A stretch of DNA of 64,000 bases from Anisakis pegreffii (Eukaryota > Nematoda > Chromadorea > Rhabditida > Anisakidae), in contig JAPYMA010002120.1 in the NCBI GenBank assembly GCA_035041965.1, forward strand, positions 33,478-97,477, written 5' to 3'. The position numbers were made by a program, and so were the translations under genes. Under the pieces are notes generated by a model. The model was given only the letters and a program-made list of their open reading frames with translations, did no database searches and was not told the origin of the DNA. Shown here piece by piece: positions 1-12,875 of the stretch (the first letter of the stretch is position 1; each line of letters opens with the position of its first letter).

Positions 1-3000
1 TGTGTGCGAGGATTGTGTCAAAAAGGTCATTCGATATAAACAATTAGAGGGCAAACAAATTTTACCTCTGTTGACCTCTTCAGCCCTCAGGTGACCTCAG
101 TTAATCACTCAATTCGGAAAGAACATCGAAACAAAAAGGGAAAGAACAACGAGGAAAAAATTGAATCGCTCTTATTATCACTCAAGTGCTTGGAAAATCT
201 TAACACCAAGAGATTATTATCATTCATATGGCTATCGTGTTTATTAAACATTCATGCTTGATATGATTCGCACTATCAAAAAGCACTCGTCTTATCCGAA
301 GACTATCAGATTATCTCACTAATTAGTGCTTGACGCAATCAAATACTGTCAGCTCTTCCTCAATAAAATCTAAAACATACGATATATAAGCCAGAAGTAA
401 CAACAGATAGTGAAGAGTAGAAGATAACAATTGAGATAAATAAGATAAATTTGGATAAAGTTTTAAAAATTCCCTCATATGACAACAACATCAACCAAAT
501 GCTCTTCATTAGCCAAAACATTCAATTGGGAACTTTTGACAGTCGATTGAGGCCAATCAAACGCTAAGAAAAGACACTCAACGAGTCTATTTAAAGAGGA
601 AAGTCGACAGATGACTTTAAAAAGTCACTCATCTAATCGTGCAGAATATCGACTAGATTCCCAATTGAATCAACTCAAATCAACCAACTAACTTTCAAAA
701 CTAGCAGCACAGCAAAACTCTGCACACTCATCAAACCAATACAAATACTCCTACTAATCCCCACTTGCCACTTCGCATTCCTTCATCAAGCAAAATCTTT
801 GAATTTATGCGTTTCGATCGCGTCCAGTCTTAATCCCCCCAAATCCTCCGAAACAAATTATCCGTTAGAAAGCACGCGCATCGCAAATCCTCAGTTTTTT
901 TCGGCTCAAAGTTAATCACGTTTGATTGATTCGCAACGGATTTGCCCGAAACATCGCCTAGTCGTCGTCGTCGTTCAAGCTAATCGCATGGATTAAGATG
1001 ACACATGCACAAATCAATACGAATCCAAGCAAAAGCTTGCAAACTCACTCACAAACTAACTAACTATAACCTTAAATATGCGCATACATAAATATGGAAT
1101 CGTCTTCTAAGCACAGCAGCGAGAAGGGTCTCATGAAGTGGGCGCTGTCACAAGCAATTAATTCAAGTAAAGTGGATTATAAAACTCCTCGAATCAAGTT
1201 TACTAAAGAACAAATTAATTAGCCATCAGTAAGGCATGTGTAGGCAATGGCTAATTGAATCTTTCGAATTGAGCATAATATTGTGATAAATTGGACAAAT
1301 GGATGAATAAATTAGCAATTAAATAAATGAGCTAGGACTCTAACGATAAGCAGAATAATGAGTGCATCAAGTGACTAACTTGCTAGGATTCTTAAGAGCT
1401 TGCCATTAGCCTCTATACGTTTGTATGGATGAATGGCTTCAGACGCATCGTCCAGAAGCAACGATGCATTCGATCTCATATTAAAACTTTAAAACTTTCG
1501 ATTTCAGTAATCATTTCACATGCAATTGGTTCAATATGTTACTTTGAATCATCTCACTTTGAGGTCTCTAATTTCGGCAGAACCGAGACTGCACAAATCT
1601 AGAGATATCGACTGAGATCTGGAGATATCTCTTTAAACTTCTCTCGGCTTTGTACTGGCTAAACTGCAGTCACCTAGCTCAATTTCTACTTGATTTATAA
1701 GATCATAAACTTGATCAGTTCTTTCAAACCACAAATACTATTGTTCAAATGGCAAGAACTGAACCCTGTTTGCATATCAAGCCCACAGTAAGTTATTTCA
1801 CGTGAATGAAATTTTCTAATTCATCTAGTTAATCTGCTACCATTGGCAGGAGATATAATTATACGGATAAAAAAATAGAGACAATATCGACGATTTTGTA
1901 TGAATGCATTGTGAATGTAGTGATCAAGCTGGATTTTATCCGTGCTAAGTTGAACCAATATTGAGTCAACTAATATTTCAACGATGAAATCAAGATATCC
2001 TTGAGTGAACTTGAGTCAAAAATCAGCTTGAGTCAAAGTACTCTGATCTACCTTGATCGCGCATCTACTGATACTTAAGTATCAGATGGAACTCAAGTTG
2101 TGTCAAAGTCAGCTTGAAGTATGTGGTCAACTCGAACGCGATTCATAATTAACTCAGGAGATTGCAAAATTAAACCCGTGTCAAGTCAAATAACAGGAAG
2201 TCAAAAGCACGCCAAGCTCTGCGCATTTGACAATTAAACAATTAATAAACATTCTGAGAATTTGACAATCAACAGACAATTAAAATTACATCAATCCATC
2301 TCTTCATCCAGCTAAGGCAGCTCAATCCGCGTCAGATCTGATCACGGACAACAGAAATTGAAGGTTGCGACAAGGTAAAGGCAAGGTAAAGTGACAGACA
2401 ATCAAAGCCATACCTGAGTGAATTAAATCGAACCAAGCTCAAAACCCAGAATCACTCTATATTCTTCTGCATCAGTTAGACTGAATTGATCTGAAACAAA
2501 ATTTAAATTCAGTTTTTAAAAAATTGAAAACTGAAAAGCACACATAGTTTTCCAACCTGAGGCAATCACCTGAGGCAAGCTCCCAAGGATGCAGCGTTGA
2601 AATATGTTCGAAACGACATTCTAACAGCAGCGTCGTTGAAGCACCTCACCGTGAAGTCGTATGAAACCACATAACTGCAATACAACTACAACTGAATGAA
2701 ACTACAAACATTACTGATACTCGTAATCATTTTGTATAATCTATCAGAGATACAATTGCAACCCTAATGTCATATGATCTGTTGGCTGATCAGCTGCGCA
2801 CTACATAGCAGAATCAGTTGTGTGATCAATACTACAATTCTATAGGAATATCTGTAGTACCATTTTCAAACAATCCGTACTCTCAAGTTTGCTCAGCAAC
2901 ACCATAATTTCTTGTTACCATCAGATTCAGCAGATTCTCAGCTTTCAGATTAATATATATGTTGTCGGCGGATTCTGTTTAGTTCCAAAGATATCACTAT

Positions 3001-4296
3001 ATCTTTGAATTTATGCCGTACAGCTGAGTAATTCCATCGTATCAACAACGTCTGAACATTCGATCGCTCCATTAATCATCGATTAATCTTCAACTATCGA
3101 TATATTCCGAGCACCAGCTTTAGGTGATCCTTACGAATTATTTAAAATAAATTTTAAACACTTCGCTCGACTCTTTTGTGCAATCATCTGAGTTTCTTAG
3201 TCGCATCTGAATTATTCTGCAAGTATTCCCAATGGAAAATACTCATTTGTAAAGAAATACCCCATTGTTTTCTTAAGTCCATCTCTCCAAAAAAGTTTCT
3301 TATCAAATGATCATCTCATATGATCAATTCCCTCGTTCCTACTTGCCTCTGCAAGAGGGCAACAAAATCTGTCTCTAGTAACGTTCCCATCATTCAAAAG
3401 CTATCAAAAAGCAGCACATAATGATTGTCATTCTCTCAGCGATTCCCTTGAGACCAAAAGCAAAGCCACTAGTCTGGACTGCATGTCTCAATTGTCAATA
3501 CCTCATTTTATCTTTTATTCTGACTTCTTCATTGAAAATGAAGACAATTATAGGGACTTCATACCATTGAATCAAGTCATTTAAATGACTAAAAATAAAA
3601 TTAGTCCACCAATTCAATGGTTTTCGCTGTGCCTTCAATTGTGTAATCGTCATTGCACCCATTTCAAAGGTTGATGGATTTTTTGATAATGATGAGATAT
3701 CAGTGATAATTACTGCGATATATTGATAACTCTGTAATATGTAACAACACAATATTACGATGCTGTATTTCTTGTTGTTTTTCTTTTAAGGACGCAAAAT
3801 ATAAATGAGATGGATGCCTTTTATTTTTCAAAAGATTTTTAAAATTCTCAAAAAATAGATGCCTTTATTCATATTTTAAACGATCCAGCGAACACGCAAA
3901 GAATGAGCTTATGAAAAATTTATTAGAGATGTATCACCACATTCAATATTAATGTACTTTTTGTGGTCGAAATTCCTTTACTAACAGCAAAAATTATCGA
4001 TGGTTATTACTAAAAATATTAACAGCAAGAAATGGCAAATGTCGGAAGTCATTCGATGTCAAGGACATTCGGTGGAATTGTCTTCTAATTCCTATTTGAT
4101 CCGTTCGATCAATCTATCGATTGTGCACACACCAACAATCTATCTGAACAAATGCCTTATGCAGCACTGAAAATTTGATTTAGTTCATGATATTCGATCG
4201 AGTAGTACTCAGCATTTAAGCCTTCCACTGTCATTTTAGTATTTCTTTTTTGACTTTTCAGTGAGTTTTCTTCTCGGCCGAATTTTCAGCTCTGCA
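1..4296. other. Gene-poor 5' part of window
   Basis: No coding region could be supported here; the single open frame at 3495-3752 has no coding-like composition or family motif. The stretch holds an inverted copy of the 253-bp satellite near 2822-2975, a perfect 18-bp palindrome centred on TTAA at about 2068-2085, and loosely repeated CTTGAGTCAAA-like words between about 1990 and 2170. Part of it may be regulatory DNA or upstream non-coding exons of the gene starting at 4297. Confidence 0.5.
2822..2975 (-). repeat. 253-bp satellite, partial inverted copy
   Basis: Read on the minus strand this matches the satellite unit seen at 18.4, 27.4, 54.8 and 63.4 kb, including GAGAATCTGCTGAATCTGAT, the AAACTTGAGAGTACGG word and the TATTCCTATAGAATTG word. 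It is the only copy in the window in this orientation and is about 60 percent of a unit. Confidence 0.85.
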
Positions 4297-7040
4297 ATGT
4301 TCACGTTATTTTTACCGGAGGAAGAGATTCCAGCCTCGGAACGAAACCTGAGGAATAAACTGAATTTTGCATTCCGTTTGTTGGCCGCTAGCTTCTTGAG
4401 CTATCAGATTTTTGATTTGCTCTTCAGCGCAATATGGATGCAAGGCTATGTATGGTGAGTAAACTTTTGATCTTATTCGTTGATCAATTATTGATCAATC
4501 GATAGACCGTGAAACTTTATCAATAACATAAAGGAAGTATAAATCATGATCGCAATTTGCCAACGTGTTTAGGCATTTATTTGATCAGTGATTAAAAGAT
4601 TCAATTAAGTCAATTTTTAAATGCAAATTCACCTGATTCAAACCTTTAGTATCAATCCAAACACTCGAAGAAACTAGCTAAGAAAAGGTAGCGTGAAAGC
4701 GTCGCAACCTCAATCAAAATTCCCATTGGATTAGAGCATAGCTCTTAGGCTTAGCCTTCAGCTAGTAACTTCGCTCAGGCTTATACTTGATTGTTCAGCC
4801 TTACGCTTACACTTACGCTACTCTAACTGCGCTAAATACTTTTGTATCCAACAATATGCTGACTTTTATATTGCCAGCATATTACCTGCATTTACCTGGA
4901 TCCAGGTAATCCAGGTAATATGCTGACTTGATTGATTTTTGCTCTCTTCCCAGAGAACCGTCTTAAAGACCACAATTGCTTCATCACTGCAATTGTCTTA
5001 AGTTACTTTTGAAGATGCGAATTGCTTTTCTAATTTTTTCACATCATTTCAGGTCTTTAAACCTGAAATTGAATGTGCAGTTAAGTTCGATGGATGCGGG
5101 TGCCATCGTGGAACATCACTTGGCGAGTTGTGGTATCACCGAAAGAATTTTCTACTCCACCTTGTTGGTGTTCACCACTTGGGCAGTTCTTGCGTGAGTC
5201 CATCCATCTCTTCGTTATGATTTTAGACTATTTTCGGCAAAATTTCATTTCATTTCAAATATTTCCTTTGGAAAAAGTTTTCAGCTGCTCAATATTCCAC
5301 TCAAAACCAGAAAATTATCGAAACACTATCAATTCTTATCGAGCGAGCTCCTAAATGTGAATGAATCCGCTCATAGAATTAATCAACCAGCTCTGCCATT
5401 CGGCTTTAGCTTTGATTTATCCACTAAAAACACCCAAACTTCAAGTGGATATAGCAGAAAACTGCATTGACAACCTAGACAATCACTAAAATCGCATTTA
5501 AATTCCAGACTTGCTGGCTTTCGCCACTGTAATCGAACGGTTTGGTACCTTATGCGGTTATCGATGCTGTTGGGCAGCGCGGTTGCACTGAATCGTTGTT
5601 TGGAAATGCAACAACGCTTATATCCGACTGTACACGAAGGATTTTATATCTACTATATCACTTTTTTGATTGGTTTGTTGGATTTTTTGAATTGAATCTT
5701 GATATAACTCCACGATTCTTCAGAAAATTCTCTCATGATCAGTTCAAATCATATTCTTTCGCAGCCTTTGTATAAGCTAGCAAATTTCTCTGAAGCTTAT
5801 TCATTTCACAAACAGAGCAGAAGAAATATTTTGATTCGTTTTGATCTGATAGCTAGATCAGAAATATTCGAAATGATCTCGTAATTGCGCCACTTGTCAA
5901 AAATGCTTCCAAAAAGATACTCACCTCAAGATTCAACCTCGAGCAAATCCCCTCCTAGCAATAGACCACTACTTCAGCTGTTGTGCTATCACTTCAAATT
6001 GGTGAACGCTTTCCAAAGACCTCGAGCTCAACTGTCGCGGAAACCTCTGCGAACTATCGAGCCATCCTGCTCCGATGACCATCTGATCAAATCGGCAACT
6101 TCATCCCAAACACATCCGAAATCAACTGGGAACTTAGCAGATTCTGAAAGCGATGCCCAGATGGATCTCCTACAAACTGGAAGTGTGCAAAGGCAACCAT
6201 CAGCAACAGATTTGAATTCCTAAAAAGAAGAAACAACTCGGCTAGTGGATGGAGTTTTCGCGATTGAGACGAAGCTTGAAGACCGCAATTCCGATTTAAG
6301 ACCACACCGAATCTCCCATCTATCTAGACGGCACTATTTAATCCCAGATATCAAAAAATCTCACATGACTGTTAATCGAACCTTGATGTAATGATCATTT
6401 CAACGAGTACCATAAAAATAAACGCCATCTGAATCTGTGTTTTGAAGCACCTTCAGTAATAATAACACTGCAACTGTAATATCAATAATAATAATCACTA
6501 TCACATTCTTTATTATTCAGTATTCATTTCTCATTTCATGCAAACCTAGCGATAATATCGAAAAATCACTCGTCGTGCGCTTTCATCCAATGATCTTATC
6601 TGGATCGCTCATCCATCGATCACACAACTACCATGCAATGGACTTTAGAAAGTAAAACTGTCAGAAACTCAAAATTTCGAACTGGATTAAGCTTTTAAAC
6701 AAGCTTGCGCTTTGTCCTAGGCTAATACCTCCGATACTTAGCCTCAACATTACGCTTACAATTACGCTTGCTGATCAAATTCCAGACTTTTCACTCTTTA
6801 TCCAACATTTCAGCCAGATTTTCTTGTTCCAGCTGGATTTTTCATATCCTTTATGGGCTCCGATAGGATAACAATGGCTTTAGCTTGGACATCAGCAGTA
6901 AAATGTGAGAAAACACTGAAAACATCACAGAATCATCAAATTCTTATTTGATCTCTCCAGCTGATTGCTCATCACCATTATTATGGGGATTTCAATCAAA
7001 CGGACAGTGCAGGGAGTCCGGAATCCGGAGGGAGCTGTAA
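4297..7040 (+). CDS. Multi-pass membrane protein, unknown family
   Basis: A five-exon model: 4297-4454, 5053-5193, 5509-5672, 6833-6904 and 6961-7040, total 615 bases, 204 residues. All junctions are GT-AG and in phase. The protein starts MFTLFLPEEEIP and has about four hydrophobic segments, around LLAASFLSYQIFDLLFSAIW, YSTLLVFTTWAVLALAG, LMRLSMLLGSAVAL and YIYYITFLIAGFFISFMG, so it should be an integral membrane protein. The start was chosen because ATTTTCAG lies 8 bases upstream, as expected for an SL trans-splice acceptor. The same frame is open further upstream to another TTTTCAG acceptor at 4261, so an extra 5' exon is possible. I do not recognise the family; a TLC-like or tetraspan protein was considered but no signature was found. 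The last exon's frame is the least certain part. Confidence 0.6.
4866..4916 (+). mobile_element. Truncated SINE-like insertion (51 bp)
   Basis: A 51-bp segment ending in the CCAGGTAATCCAGGT tail is flanked by the exact 13-bp direct repeat AATATGCTGACTT (4853-4865 and 4917-4929). The tail is the same as at the 3' end of the two longer copies at 12.9 and 37.0 kb. It lies in the first intron of the membrane-protein gene. The pattern fits a strongly 5'-truncated retroposon insertion with target-site duplication. Confidence 0.55.
5978..6078 (+). other. Alternative last exon of membrane-protein gene
   Basis: After the acceptor ACTACTTCAG a phase-compatible frame continues exon 3 as ITFLIAVVLSLQIGERFPKT and stops at TGA 6076-6078, giving a 187-residue variant. 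It extends the last hydrophobic segment as smoothly as the 6833 exon does. An AATAAA signal lies near 6416. A second frame across the same DNA (to TAA 6221-6223) is open for 112 codons and Ser-rich, and could be the coding frame instead. Which frame is used cannot be decided here. Confidence 0.35.
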
Positions 7041-7466
7041 ATAGACTGTATATAAAATGGTCTTTATTATACGTACATACAATGCGTTGTAATATTAATT
7101 ATTATGAGTAAATAACATAGCATTTTCAATGGTCAAATTATAATTGATACAAAGGTGAGCAGACCAATAACTGCTGTCAATGAATTCAAAACATATTAAT
7201 GATCGAATTCATTTCAGTGAATGAGCTTAAAAATAAAAATTCTGATAAAAAACTTAAAATCAAAATCAAGAAACATTTACGGAGGCACTTATAGAATATA
7301 TTCGAAGGAAGACACGGAGGAATGTTATCATTCTGATTAATAATGCCCATATTAGACTGTCAAAACGAGCATCTGATCGCATGACGGACATTTTTGACAA
7401 AAATAGCAATAATAATAATAATATTAATAATGATAATAACAATAATAATAATAATAATAATAATGC

Positions 7467-7504
<38 letters not shown>

Positions 7505-8659
7505 GCAACGAAGACACTACTGTAAAAATTCATAACAAGAAAAATTGAAAAATAGACGTCTGGACACGTTTTTGGTTTATATCGCCGAGTAAGCGAGCTG
7601 TATTCTGATGAACTTTTTGCTTGAAAAGCATTGAAATTGAAAAAAAATCAATTGAATAAAGAAAAACGCGAAAGGTGTTCGCGATGAATTCCCAAATGGA
7701 ATATCATTTAAGATAATGATTATAGTCAATAATAATAATAATAACAATATAATTATAACAATCAAATGAAAACACAAATAACATTATTAACAATAATAAT
7801 GGTAACAGTCAGAAGATTAATAACAACGATGCAGACAACTGAAATAATGGCAAAAGCGACAAAATAGAAGACAAAATAACAAAAATGACAAAAATAGAAG
7901 TGACAAAATGACAAAATAGTAGAAATGTGAGCAAACAACGAGAAAAGAATAAGGCTTTTTCCTTCCTTCAATCACAAAAATTTGATCATTGCTTTGTGCG
8001 GCTCTGAACGAATACAGATAAAAACTTTTGCAAACCCAAATGAAACTATAAACTTTTAAATTGTATTTCGATTCTCAAAAAATTCGGTGCCTTTGGGCTT
8101 AGGCTTAGAAGTGCCAAAAGTTTAAACTCAGAAAGGTATTAAGTTCAGCTAGAGCTTAGGCTGAAATTGGCCTGATGTTTGAACATAAGCTAGTGCTTGA
8201 TCTGAACCATGAGTTCACCTGCACACTCAAGCATCGCATACTTTCCTGTCCTATTCGGCAATATCTCATTTGTTGACTTTTTAATGAAATCTTCTTGAAA
8301 TCCCTCAAATCCCCTCAAATTTTTCCGTCCGGGATTGATTTCGCTCGGATTAAGTGAAGGAACGAATAGGCCAAAGCGCGTGAACAAAGCATATCACTGT
8401 TCTGGATGATAAAGAACTGGAACACGAAAACCGATTCAAGAGAGGTATAAACAGCAGTTGAACACTCAGAAATTGCTCTAATTGTAAGCCAAAAAGTTTA
8501 AAATTAGGCCAACAGCATCAGCCAGGCAAGAACTCGAAGCCAGAACTTCAGGCCAGCGTACTCACTTCAGAGAAGAGACGATCAGCAGTTTTTAATGATA
8601 ATTTCAAGCTCAATGACTAAGGCTTAACCGAAGCGGAGGGCGATTCGAACAAGATAGAC
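7041..8659. other. Intergenic with AT-rich simple repeats
   Basis: This separates the plus-strand membrane-protein gene from the minus-strand collagen, tail to tail. It contains a long AAT microsatellite and smaller AAT and CAAAAT runs to about 7920. The leucine-run open frames here are translations of that microsatellite and not genes. No coding region is seen. Confidence 0.6.
7381..7503. repeat. (AAT)n microsatellite
   Basis: A run of AAT/TAA triplets interrupted by single substitutions, with uninterrupted stretches of nine or more triplets near 7440-7464 and 7474-7503. Confidence 0.95.
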
Positions 8660-11600
8660 TTAAACTCGAGTCCTAGCCCCATAGCCACCGACGCGTCGTG
8701 GCTGAAAATTCTCCTCTGAATCAATGGGCCATTCGCTGGGAAGCCGTGGCTGAGATGCTGACGGATTAACCAGGATAATAGAGTCAACGTTCTCGCACAC
8801 ACATACGCCTGGCTCTCCTGTAATTTTGTGGTTTTCTTTAGTTATACGAATAATAATGAATATTATGAATAAAAATAATGATATTGATAATCATGATGAC
8901 AAGATTTAACTGTGGTACTGGTAACAATTCAGCAGTTAATCCAAATGAAGAGTAAGAAGAAATAAATCGAACCTGGAGGTCCCTGACCGCCTGGTGGTCC
9001 TTCCGGACCTGGATATCCTGGCTCACCGGTTTCTCCGGCTGGTCCTGGCCAACCTCGTTCACCTTGCGGTCCTGAATTAAACATAACATTGATTCCATTT
9101 ATGCGTTTATGCGTTTCCTCTCCTCATGTCAACATTGCTGCTATTTGTGAAACTTTTCAAGTCACCTAAATTTTTTGCTTAAGTTTAAGTTAAAGTTACT
9201 TCTCATGCATTCGAAAGTACCATCTAATCAATTTTTTATAACTTCGACGAATGAGTTCAGCTGCATTTGCAGCGAAAACACGTTTTATTTAGTGCAATTT
9301 CAGTGCTCCACTCAAAATAATGCAGTGTTCAACGAGTTGGAAGATTTTTTGCTCAGAACTCATCAGCGCCTTCGAATGTGATCGAAAATCGTTGTTCATT
9401 GAAACGACCTTGAAAGTGCATTTTCGAGCACACTCACCAATAAGAAGTACTACTCTCTTGAGTTCATGCAGCACTTATAAAGACACTAAATAATGATTTA
9501 TGTAATTTCATTGCACTTCTAAACATCAAAACCACTTCAGTTCCGATTCTGATCATAATAAGATCAATCAAGACAATCTTTAGTGAAATCTGAACGATTT
9601 GAAAAATCTAATACGAGGAAATTGAAGGCGGCTTAGAGCAATGGTGGTGGTTCAATAGGATTGAGAAACCAGCCAGCCGAATTTCTCACCTGTGAGTCCA
9701 TTTCGTCCTGGAAGACCCGGTAAGCCGGGCGCACCGATTGGACCGATTGGTCCCGGATCGCCTGGTGGTCCTTCACGGAGCTCACCTTCGGGCGTAGGTC
9801 CTTTGTCGCCTGGTGCGCCTGGTCCACCTCTGTAGCCGGGTGGACCTATGGGTCCTGGCTCTCCGGGTGCTCCATCTTCTCCGTCTTTTCCTGGAATTTC
9901 AGCTTGCAATGATTTTGGCCACTTTCAGAGAAAACTATTTTAGGGAAGTTTTTCGAGAATGGAATCGCAGAAGGAGATCAATGACACGAGAATGCAGAGA
10001 AAGAAGCGAAACAAGTCGATTCAAAGACCAACCTTTCGCTCCGGGCTCTCCAGCTGGTCCCGTGTCACCGGGGAATCCAGGCCAGCCTTTGATACCAGGC
10101 GGACCCTTCGGGCAAGGTCGGCACGGTGGCGGTGCTCTATTCATCTGGAGTGGACAGGTTTGGTTGGGTGTCGTGCCGGGCATTCCAGGCTTTCCGGCCG
10201 CTCCGGGCAACCCGGGTTTTCCGGGTGTGCCAGCCGGACCTCGAGGGCCTGGCGGTCCAGCAATACAGCATCCGGGACATTCGGTTTGAATCGGGATGCC
10301 CGTCTCCTCAGGCGTAGCTTGCAGATGCAGGAAATTACCACGACGTGAAGACTGAAAATGAATAAAATTCTAATCCATCGCAATCTTATAAAATACAGCA
10401 TCAACGGATGCAGAACCGACCCCCTGATCGCCAAAATCCTTTATTTTCCCTTCCTAAATTAACTGATTTTTTCAGGTACATTGAATTTTCTCGGTTTCTT
10501 TTGACTCGATCTCATGATTTGCTTTTGCCTCGGTACTTACCCTCCTAAGAGCACCACCAGCTTGTCGATTTGCTGCGAAGGCATGACGTTCGGTTCGATT
10601 CAGTCGTAAGAACGTTTTGCTGAGTTCAACTTCGGCCAATGCTTCCTCATTAGATTGCTGAAACAAAAGAGGCGTTGAATCAACGCTATCGAGACTTATT
10701 ATTATCAGTGTGGTTATTTTTATTGATATTATTGCTATTACTATTATAATTATCATTAATTGTCATCACCTTCATTGTGGCTACCTTTATTATTGTCATT
10801 GACATTGTAGTAGTCTTTACTGCTATTGGTCTCAATATTTTGGTTAGTACTGTTATTACTTTTATTGTTTTTACTGTTATTATTACCACTTTTACTGTTT
10901 TCCGATTACTTTATGCCGCTTTTCTTGTTATTAAGGTGTCATTCGTCGCTTAGACATATTCACTGAATCCGCAGCAGACTGATCGTATGATCGCGATCTG
11001 TTAGTGATCAACTGTATGATCGATCGTCGCAAAAAATGAATGAAAAAGCTGATAATACGAAACTATTGACCTCACAAAACCGCATCTCATTATCCACATA
11101 ATCAATGGTTGTTTGAACATTACTGTACATGATGGGCAGGGTTATGGAAAGAACAAGCAGTGACACGCAACTACATGCAATCTGTAGAGCGGTAACGAAT
11201 TGGTAGACTTTCTGCCGTGTTGAGGGACGGCATCTCGGGAATGATCGTACGTACCTGCAAAATATTACTCACGCTCAAACGTTCATCTAAACCTGCAATC
11301 GAGTTCGTGACTAGATCTACGTCACTGAAGATTTTCAGCAATGTAGACCGTAGATTACGGTAGATCTAGGCATGGTGTCGCGACTAGCGCGAAAAGCCAG
11401 AGCATACAATGAGGATGGTACTTAAAGAAGCGAGTACTTAAATTAAATAGAAATGATTGAGCTGTGGGCGATAGTTAGTGGTGTGAGGATGCTGGGCTTT
11501 GAGGATGCGATTGATCTGTTCAGAGGGCGTGAGTTCGATTCGATTTGCAGAACGCGTCGGTGCAAAATCTTTGACAAAGTTTCATCGCATTCAAGAGATC

Positions 11601-11979
11601 GCAATCAAGAGGGATTAGCTGCGACACATGATAGATTATAAGTAACGGATTTGATTTGAATAAAATGCGCCAGATTGCGTCAAATGGTAAACCAAAAGCA
11701 TAGTGTGGGATGATCAACCTTAGATCATACAATTTTCGGTTATAAATTGAGATATCAACCACAAAGGAGAGAACTTTCTGTCTCTAGTATCGCGATACTA
11801 TATCGCGCAGCTATCCATGGATAAAGACAAGCCATTATAGGCTGATTATAGAAGATACAGAATACAAATTTTTTGGAGAAAATATGGAATTTGCAAATTG
11901 GTCTGCAATCGAATCCAAAAATCAAAAAATTCAGCAAAGAAATCACATACTCGTCGTTGATCTTTGGTGATTGCACCAT
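8660..11979 (-). CDS. dpy-10: Cuticle collagen, DPY-10-like
   Basis: Seven exons on the minus strand: 11979-11951, 11254-11071, 10657-10541, 10351-10033, 9890-9690, 9071-8973 and 8817-8660; 1107 bases, 368 residues. The N-terminus is a nematode cuticle collagen domain: a membrane segment at about residues 28-50 followed by the conserved DNEMRFCE. A basic site (LRRSSRR, about 108-114) fits subtilisin-type processing. Cysteines CPGCC (135-139) precede interrupted Gly-X-Y blocks, and [13 protein letters not shown] lies between blocks. The tail begins [11 protein letters not shown], which I recall as the hallmark of C. elegans DPY-10, whose length is also similar. The protein would trimerise and build cuticle furrows. 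The first coding exon of 29 bases ([10 protein letters not shown]) is chosen because its phase-2 donor alone fits exon 2. The symbol rests on memory of the tail, not on an alignment. Confidence 0.85.
10690..10900. repeat. Degenerate (ATT)n tract in collagen intron
   Basis: A degenerate ATT-rich, T/A-biased simple-sequence region in intron 2 of the DPY-10-like gene. It produces spurious open frames rich in Ile, Thr and Asn. Confidence 0.7.
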
Positions 11980-12480
11980 TGCGTTTACCGATATTCAGCC
12001 AATTTGCTAAACGCAACGCTTTCGAATCACTTTTCGTCGATATCGTATCCAAATGGTCCGCTTTCGATAGCACGTACGATGCTTTATGTCCTATTTAAGA
12101 ACTTGAATGAAGTGAAGAACGAAACAAAACTATTAGCTTCTGCTTCAGATCTCGTACGGGAATAAAGAACCGATAGAAATCAACAACTTAATCTGCTGAT
12201 CAATTAAACTTGATCTGTCAATAACAATTCATCGATGCTATCAATGAACTGACTGATTTGTGATCAACTATAAGCTTCAGAAATATTATGGATCATCTTT
12301 GGAGGAATAGCTTAAAAAATCAATTAAATGATTTGCCAATTTTCCCAGTCTCTTCGCCCTAACATCCTCAAATCCTTAGCGAGAAGGCGAACTCGCGCTC
12401 CAGTGATTTCACTGATCCCGTACATTGCGAACAGGATCACAATCGATAAATTTGACGCTCATCGGACAATTAATTGACTG

Positions 12481-12660
12481 ACCTCTTTTCAGAGAGCACG
12501 CTCGTCTGGAACAGAAGCTTCTGAAGCGTTCGAATAGCTCTCGTGGACTCGGCAAATGTTTGGAATCACTTTTCGATTGATCACTTAACGTATGCGATGA
12601 TGTTGCCGACTTGATCACCTGCTGCTGATCGTTGTCCTCGACCGATTTCGTCTCTTTGCA
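12481..12660 (-). other. Possible orphan exon, Ser-rich
   Basis: On the minus strand a frame reads KSVEDNDQQQVIKSATSS, continues through KSDSKHLPSPRELFERF and ends at a plausible donor (AGAG|GTCAGT). It lies upstream of the DPY-10-like gene but cannot be joined in frame to its first exon. A short stretch, IKSATSS, is shared with the frame at 6.09 kb on the other strand with mostly synonymous base differences. It may be an exon of an unseen transcript or chance. Confidence 0.2.
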
Positions 12661-12875
12661 CTTTCGCCTTCAATTCGATAATTAACTAAGCTAACTCAAC
12701 GCTTTTACGAGCCCTTGAAAGTGCCCGAAAACTATCATCAAACCTAACGAGGACGGTGTGCTTTCTCTAATAAAATTTTGTGACTTCCTATCTCAAAATC
12801 TCTTAGGTTCACATGTCAGTCAAACTGTGGATTCCAATTGATATCACGAAAAAATTGAACTATTATAGGGTAACG

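Noticed and set aside
7266..7517. Leucine-run frame
   Set aside because: Translation of the AAT microsatellite.
8100..8170. Interstitial nematode telomere repeats (TTAGGC)
   Set aside because: Only isolated or paired TTAGGC words occur here and near 4750 and 6720; no array.
9813..10434. Plus-strand and off-frame minus-strand frames of 90-158 codons
   Set aside because: Shadows of the GC-rich Gly-X-Y exons of the collagen.
11955..12095. Minus-strand frame ADHLDTISTKSDSK as an upstream collagen exon
   Set aside because: Its end phase (0) does not fit the next collagen exon, while the overlapping ATG frame [10 protein letters not shown] (phase 2) does.
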